Origin: Sulfurimonas sp.
GTDB taxonomy: Bacteria; Campylobacterota; Campylobacteria; Campylobacterales; Sulfurimonadaceae
NCBI GenBank assembly: GCA_027083475.1
Contig: JALWON010000068.1
Span: 1-7,765, forward strand
Reading direction: 5' to 3'
Length of the DNA stretch: 7,765 bases
The position numbers and the translations under genes were made by a program. Below are positions 4,110 through 7,765 of this stretch, in pieces (positions within the stretch are counted from its first letter, which is position 1; every line of letters begins with the position of its first letter). The notes under the pieces were generated by a model, which did no database searches, was not told the origin of the DNA, and saw only the letters and a program-made list of their open reading frames with translations.

Positions 4110-5555
4110 ATGGAAAATTATGAAACATTTGCTGCATTTGTTGTCAATGTACTCTTTGTGACACTGCTTGGTTGGTATTTGATTACCAATTTACAATGGT
4201 ATGATTATAAATTGACACGGGTGGTGTTGAAGCACCATAAACCACAATGGCACATTATCTATTTTATTATTCCTTTTGTGGCTTACTATACGACTGGAAA
4301 GTTTTTTATTATCTTTTTTCTTTTTGCTGTTTTACCGGCTATCTTTATTTGGCATAAGCGGCTTGACAAAAAACTTGTTTTAACATGGCGAGTACGGCGC
4401 TTTCTTATTTTACTTATTGCTTTTACACTTTTGAGTGATGTTTTATGTACCCTCAAAGAGGTTTGTAAAGTTTATAGTGTTTTTATGCCTTTGGCTATGG
4501 CTTATATGGCGAGTATTGTGATAGAAAAATTTCTGTTTAATGTGTATAAAAAAGAGGCAAAACGCAAGTTGCAAGCAATACAAGATTTACAGGTGGTTTG
4601 TATTACAGGGAGCTATGGTAAAACAAGTATTAAAAACTTTGTCGCACAGTTACTCTCGCAAAAATTTAGAGTTTATGCAACCCCAAGAAGTGTCAATACC
4701 TTAGGCGGTATTGTAGGTGATGTAAACAATAATCTTCCGCAAGATACTGAGATTTATGTCGCAGAAGCGGGAGCACGCGAGCGAGGAGATATATATGCTA
4801 TTACTACTTTTTTAGAGCCACAGGTTGCTGTTGTTGGTAAAGTGGGTGAAGCACATATAGAGTACTTCAAATCTTTAAAAAATATTATTGCAACAAAATT
4901 AGAAATTATGCAATCCCCTCGACTGAAAAAAGCGTTTATCCACACTTCTGTAACAGATGAAGTGCATGAAAAAGTAACATTTTTTGGGAATGAGATAAGT
5001 GATGTCGAAGCAAATCTTGAGGGAACAAGTTTTAAAATAACTCTTGGTGAGACTGTTTTAGATTTGCATACAGATGTACTTGGGGCATTTCAAACGATGA
5101 ATATCGCTGTTGCTGTACGAGTTGCAAAAACATTTGGACTTAGTGATGCAGAGATTGTGGAAGCGGTGAAAAGACTCGAACCCGTAGAGCATAGACTGCA
5201 AATGATACAAGCAGGCGGTAAAATCATTTTAGATGATGGGTATAATGGCAACATTGATGGTATGCTTGAGGGTGTGCGTTTGTGTTCATTGCATGCAGGG
5301 CGTAAAGTAATTGTAACCCCTGGTCTTGTAGAGAGTAGTGAAGCTTTAAATCTCCAACTGATAGAGGCGATTAATGATGTGTTTGATATTGTCATTGTGA
5401 CAGGGGCATTAAACGCAGAACTTTTTGAGAAGAACTTAACAGTAAAAAATAGAATTTTCTTAGCAGATAAATCAAATCTCACACAACTCCTTGCAAGTCA
5501 AACACATGCAGGCGATATTATACTTTTTGCAAATGATGCACCGAATTTTATCTAG
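4110..5555 (+). CDS. murF: UDP-N-acetylmuramoyl-tripeptide--D-alanyl-D-alanine ligase with N-terminal membrane helices
   Basis: MurF adds D-Ala-D-Ala to the UDP-MurNAc tripeptide using ATP, the last cytoplasmic step of the pentapeptide precursor. The Mur ligase part begins near residue 160: P-loop ITGSYGKTS (165-173), TPRSVNTLGG (191-200), AEAGARERGDI (218-228), GEAHIEYF (246-253), ATKLEI (261-266, with the likely carbamylated Lys263), EPVEHRLQ (357-364), LDDGYNGN (374-381) and the terminal FANDAPNFI. In place of the usual soluble MurF N-terminal domain, residues 1-145 carry four or so hydrophobic segments (about 7-26, 48-82 as one or two, 97-115, 122-141), which would anchor the catalytic domains to the inner membrane. 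The context with ddl supports MurF over MurE or MurC. The start ATG is one base after the hydrolase stop; the 3' end overlaps the next gene. Confidence 0.92.
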   Translation: MENYETFAAFVVNVLFVTLLGWYLITNLQWYDYKLTRVVLKHHKPQWHIIYFIIPFVAYYTTGKFFIIFFLFAVLPAIFIWHKRLDKKLVLTWRVRRFLILLIAFTLLSDVLCTLKEVCKVYSVFMPLAMAYMASIVIEKFLFNVYKKEAKRKLQAIQDLQVVCITGSYGKTSIKNFVAQLLSQKFRVYATPRSVNTLGGIVGDVNNNLPQDTEIYVAEAGARERGDIYAITTFLEPQVAVVGKVGEAHIEYFKSLKNIIATKLEIMQSPRLKKAFIHTSVTDEVHEKVTFFGNEISDVEANLEGTSFKITLGETVLDLHTDVLGAFQTMNIAVAVRVAKTFGLSDAEIVEAVKRLEPVEHRLQMIQAGGKIILDDGYNGNIDGMLEGVRLCSLHAGRKVIVTPGLVESSEALNLQLIEAINDVFDIVIVTGALNAELFEKNLTVKNRIFLADKSNLTQLLASQTHAGDIILFANDAPNFI

Positions 5556-6012
5556 TATTTCGTATCTTACTGCGTTTATACTTGGGCTTTTAGTTGTTTT
5601 AATTGTTTATGATGCAACGGCACGCTACCTTTTTTCAGCAGGTTCAACAGCCCTCCAAGAGTTAGAGTGGCATTTTTTTGATGTTGTGATTTTACTGAGT
5701 ATTGCTTACACTTTTGAGCATAACTCACATGTCCGTGTTGATATACTGTATGATAAATTTTCACCTAAAACGCAGGCACTTATTGATCTTGTAGCGATTG
5801 TATTTTTTATTCTTCCACTCTCAGGGCTTATTATTTATATAGGTTTTGATTTTGTGCAGATGAGTTTTGTGCAAGATGAAGCCTCTTCTGATCCGGGTGG
5901 CTTGGCACATCGCTGGATTGTAAAATCGTTGATGCCTTTGGCATTTGTGCTTTTAGCACTGCAGGCAATGCGTAAAGGTATGCAAATTATGAAAAAGTAT
6001 AAAACAGTATGA
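5533..6012 (+). CDS. TRAP transporter small membrane subunit (DctQ type)
   Basis: This is the small, four-helix subunit of a tripartite ATP-independent periplasmic transporter, which works with the large M subunit and a periplasmic P protein in ion-driven uptake of organic acids and similar solutes. Family marks are ALQELEWHFFDVVILL (39-54), HVRVDILYD (66-74) and DPGGLAHRWIVKSLMPL (119-135), counted from the start used here. Hydrophobic helices lie near 10-28, 47-62, 82-104 and 126-146. Start choice: the ATG at 5533 gives a normal short N-terminus before helix 1 and a 23-base overlap with murF. ATGs at 5491, 5506 and 5536 are also in frame, and none has a strong Shine-Dalgarno, so translational coupling to murF is likely. 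The stop overlaps the dctM start (ATGA). Substrate cannot be assigned. Confidence 0.85.
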   Translation: MMHRILSSISYLTAFILGLLVVLIVYDATARYLFSAGSTALQELEWHFFDVVILLSIAYTFEHNSHVRVDILYDKFSPKTQALIDLVAIVFFILPLSGLIIYIGFDFVQMSFVQDEASSDPGGLAHRWIVKSLMPLAFVLLALQAMRKGMQIMKKYKTV

Positions 6013-7289
6013 TTGCACTTTTTATGTTTGTCTTAGCATTAGGGCTTTTACTCATTGGTATTCCTGTTGCGTTTGCATTTGGCGGGGTAGCAATGCTTTT
6101 TGCTTTTGTGATTCCTGATCTTGGTTTTGATGTGTTTAGTATCTTGCCATTTCGTATTTATGGTATTATGGGCAATACCACTTTAATGGCAGTACCGCTT
6201 TTCATTATGATGGGACTGATTTTAGAAAAATCAGGAATGGCGGAGCGACTACTGCTTTCAATGGCTTCACTTTTTAAAGGTGTTCGTGGTGGGCTTGGTG
6301 TGAGCATTGTTATTGTCGGTGCTATTCTTGCCGCATCGACAGGGATTGTATCGGCTTCTGTGGTGATGATGAGTGTGATTGCGCTGCCACTCATGATAAA
6401 CGCAGGCTATAACAAATCTTTAGCAAGTGGAACCATCGCCGCTTCAGGAACCCTTGGACAGATTATCCCACCATCTATTATTTTGATTGTGCTTGGGGAT
6501 GTTATGAGTGTGAGTGTGGGTGACTTGTTTATGGGAGCCGTACTTCCAGGTTTAACACTTGTTTCACTCTATATTACCTATATTTTGCTTCGAGCCTATC
6601 TCAAACCACAAGATGCTCCTGCAATGCAGAGCGAAGCGATACATTTTATAGATGTATTCAAAGCGATTATCCCGCCTTTGCTTTTAATGATTTCTGTTTT
6701 AGGGAGTATTTTTGCGGGGATTGCCTCTCCTACAGAGTCTGCTGCGTTTGGTGTGGTAGGTGGCTTACTCCTCTCTTTTTTCAATAAAACATTGAGTAAA
6801 GCGATGCTTCATTATGCACTTTTTGAGACAATGAAGCTCAGTGGCATGATCTTTATGATTTTGATCGGTGCCACTGCGTTTAGTCTTGTCTTTAATGAAC
6901 TTGGTGGAACTGATGTTATTTTGGAGTTTTTTAGTCAAGATATAGGTAATGTCTGGGTCTTTATTGGCATTGCTATGTTGAGTATATTTATACTTGGATT
7001 TTTTATAGATTTTATAGAGATTAGTTTTATTATTGTACCTATTTTAGTGCCTGTAATGGCTGCATTTGGTATAGATCCTATTTGGTTTGGTGTCCTTATT
7101 GCAATGAATCTGCAAGCCTCTTTTTTAACACCCCCTTTTGGACTCTCTTTGTTTTTCTTAAAAGGTGCTGCAGGAGAGCGTGTAAGTACAATGGAGATTT
7201 ATAAGGGTATAATCCCTTTTATACTTTTGCAACTTATTGGATTAGGACTTGTCCTTGCGTTTCCTGATTTAGTATTTGCATTTTTGTAA
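6009..7289 (+). CDS. TRAP transporter large membrane subunit (DctM type)
   Basis: This 426-residue polytopic inner-membrane protein is the transport-channel subunit of a TRAP system. About a dozen hydrophobic segments run through the whole length, normal for DctM. Characteristic stretches are GIPVAFAFGG (17-26), VPLFIMMGLILEKSGMAERL (62-81), LAASTGIVSASVVM (107-120), SGTLGQIIPPSIILIVLGD (146-164), SPTESAAFGVVGG (240-252), GFFIDFIEISFIIVPILVPV (330-349) and NLQASFLTPPFGLSLFFLKG (367-386). It starts inside the dctQ stop (ATGA overlap), so the two are translationally coupled. No periplasmic P subunit gene follows; the next gene is a HIT protein 8 bases downstream. The Q/M assignment is firm, the substrate unknown. 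Confidence 0.93.
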   Translation: MIALFMFVLALGLLLIGIPVAFAFGGVAMLFAFVIPDLGFDVFSILPFRIYGIMGNTTLMAVPLFIMMGLILEKSGMAERLLLSMASLFKGVRGGLGVSIVIVGAILAASTGIVSASVVMMSVIALPLMINAGYNKSLASGTIAASGTLGQIIPPSIILIVLGDVMSVSVGDLFMGAVLPGLTLVSLYITYILLRAYLKPQDAPAMQSEAIHFIDVFKAIIPPLLLMISVLGSIFAGIASPTESAAFGVVGGLLLSFFNKTLSKAMLHYALFETMKLSGMIFMILIGATAFSLVFNELGGTDVILEFFSQDIGNVWVFIGIAMLSIFILGFFIDFIEISFIIVPILVPVMAAFGIDPIWFGVLIAMNLQASFLTPPFGLSLFFLKGAAGERVSTMEIYKGIIPFILLQLIGLGLVLAFPDLVFAFL

Positions 7290-7297
7290 GGATAGTA

Positions 7298-7765
7298 ATG
7301 AAAGATATACTGTATGCCCCATGGCGCGATGAATATGTCACAAATGAAAAAATAGAGGGGTGTATTTTTTGTCACATTAGCACCCATGAAGATGATGATG
7401 CAAAAATGCATGTCCTTTACCGCGATAAATATTGTTTTGTTGTGATGAATAAATACCCCTATACTCCTGGGCATTTTATGATTATCCCGCATGTCCATAC
7501 AGATAAACTCGAAACACTTGAGAGTGAAACTTGGTTGCATATGTCGAGTTTAGCACAAAAAGGGGTACGACTTCTCAAAGAGGGCTTTGGTGCACATGGT
7601 GTGAATATTGGGATGAATTTAGGTGCAACAGCAGGGGCAGGGATAGCAGAACATATTCATATGCATTTAGTCCCGCGTTTTAACCGTGATACAAATTTTA
7701 TAACAGCAATTGGGCAAAATAGAGTTTACTCTACAGATTTTGAAAAAATATATGAAACCATCAAG
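7298..7765 (+). CDS. HIT-family protein (nucleotide hydrolase/transferase), 3' end outside the window
   Basis: HIT proteins bind nucleotides and cleave or transfer nucleoside monophosphates, for example on dinucleoside polyphosphates. The first 156 codons are visible with no stop before the edge. They begin MKDILYAPWRDEYV, followed by CIFC (22-25) which with His residues can form the zinc site of this subgroup, YPYTPGHFMIIPHVH (53-67), GMNLGATAGAGIAEH (105-119) and the histidine triad HIHMHLVPR (119-127), where His121 is the expected nucleophile. The GxNxGxxAGAGIxxHxHxH layout resembles the Ap4A-phosphorylase-like HIT branch more than Hint; that placement is tentative. AAGGA (7288-7292) lies 5 bases before the ATG. 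It is the last visible gene of the ddl-murF-TRAP array, 8 bases after dctM. Confidence 0.9.
   Translation, partial: MKDILYAPWRDEYVTNEKIEGCIFCHISTHEDDDAKMHVLYRDKYCFVVMNKYPYTPGHFMIIPHVHTDKLETLESETWLHMSSLAQKGVRLLKEGFGAHGVNIGMNLGATAGAGIAEHIHMHLVPRFNRDTNFITAIGQNRVYSTDFEKIYETIK

Noticed and set aside
5090..5482. Minus-strand open frame of 130 codons antisense to murF
   Set aside because: It is the shadow of conserved Mur ligase motifs (EPVEHRLQ, DDGYNGN) on the plus strand and shows no domain.
7199..7540. Minus-strand open frame of 113 codons across the dctM-HIT junction
   Set aside because: It is antisense to the conserved C-terminus of DctM and the HIT N-terminus, including CIFC and its Shine-Dalgarno, and has no recognisable features of its own.

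Overview
The window is a piece of an AT-rich bacterial chromosome. It looks like Campylobacterota of the Sulfurimonas/Sulfuricurvum kind. The evidence is low-GC codon use, sigma70 promoters that mostly show only a TATAAT -10 box, a Ddl - alpha/beta hydrolase - MurF gene order that I recall from Campylobacter relatives, and a MurF whose N-terminus is a block of membrane helices. The genus is an inference from style and gene order; no rRNA or other marker is present to fix it.

Layout. At the left edge (1-212, minus strand) lies the 5' end of ileS, which reads out of the window. It is divergent from a cinA/pncC-like gene (317-1405) across a short AT-rich spacer with a -10 box for each direction. 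Next comes a six-gene tRNA cluster (1477-2153): Lys(TTT), Asp(GTC), Val(TAC), Val(TAC), Glu(TTC), Asp(GTC). It sits behind a perfect TTGACA-17-TATAAT promoter. Each of the two identical tRNA-Asp genes is followed at once by an 83-84 nt imperfect hairpin element. The two elements share short motifs, but their stem arms differ and are kept complementary by compensatory changes.

From 2337 to the right edge there is one tightly packed plus-strand array: ddl, an alpha/beta hydrolase, murF, a TRAP transporter small membrane subunit (dctQ-type), a TRAP large membrane subunit (dctM-type) and the first 156 codons of a HIT-family protein. Junctions are overlapping or only a few bases apart (TAATG, 1-base gap, overlap of about 23 bases, ATGA, 8-base gap), so a single transcript is likely.

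Function. Ddl makes D-Ala-D-Ala, and MurF adds that dipeptide to UDP-MurNAc-tripeptide, so the first part of the operon supplies the peptidoglycan pentapeptide precursor. The hydrolase between them has an intact catalytic triad but no assignable substrate. The TRAP Q and M subunits form the membrane part of a tripartite secondary transporter, but no periplasmic substrate-binding (P) subunit is encoded here. The HIT protein is a nucleotide hydrolase or transferase of unknown target.

The points most worth a second look are the paired covarying hairpins behind the tRNA-Asp genes, a tRNA-Glu with C instead of the near-universal T at position 33, the degenerate N-terminal half of CinA, the membrane-anchored MurF, and the P-less TRAP pair coupled to murF. 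I saw no mobile element, CRISPR array or defence system.
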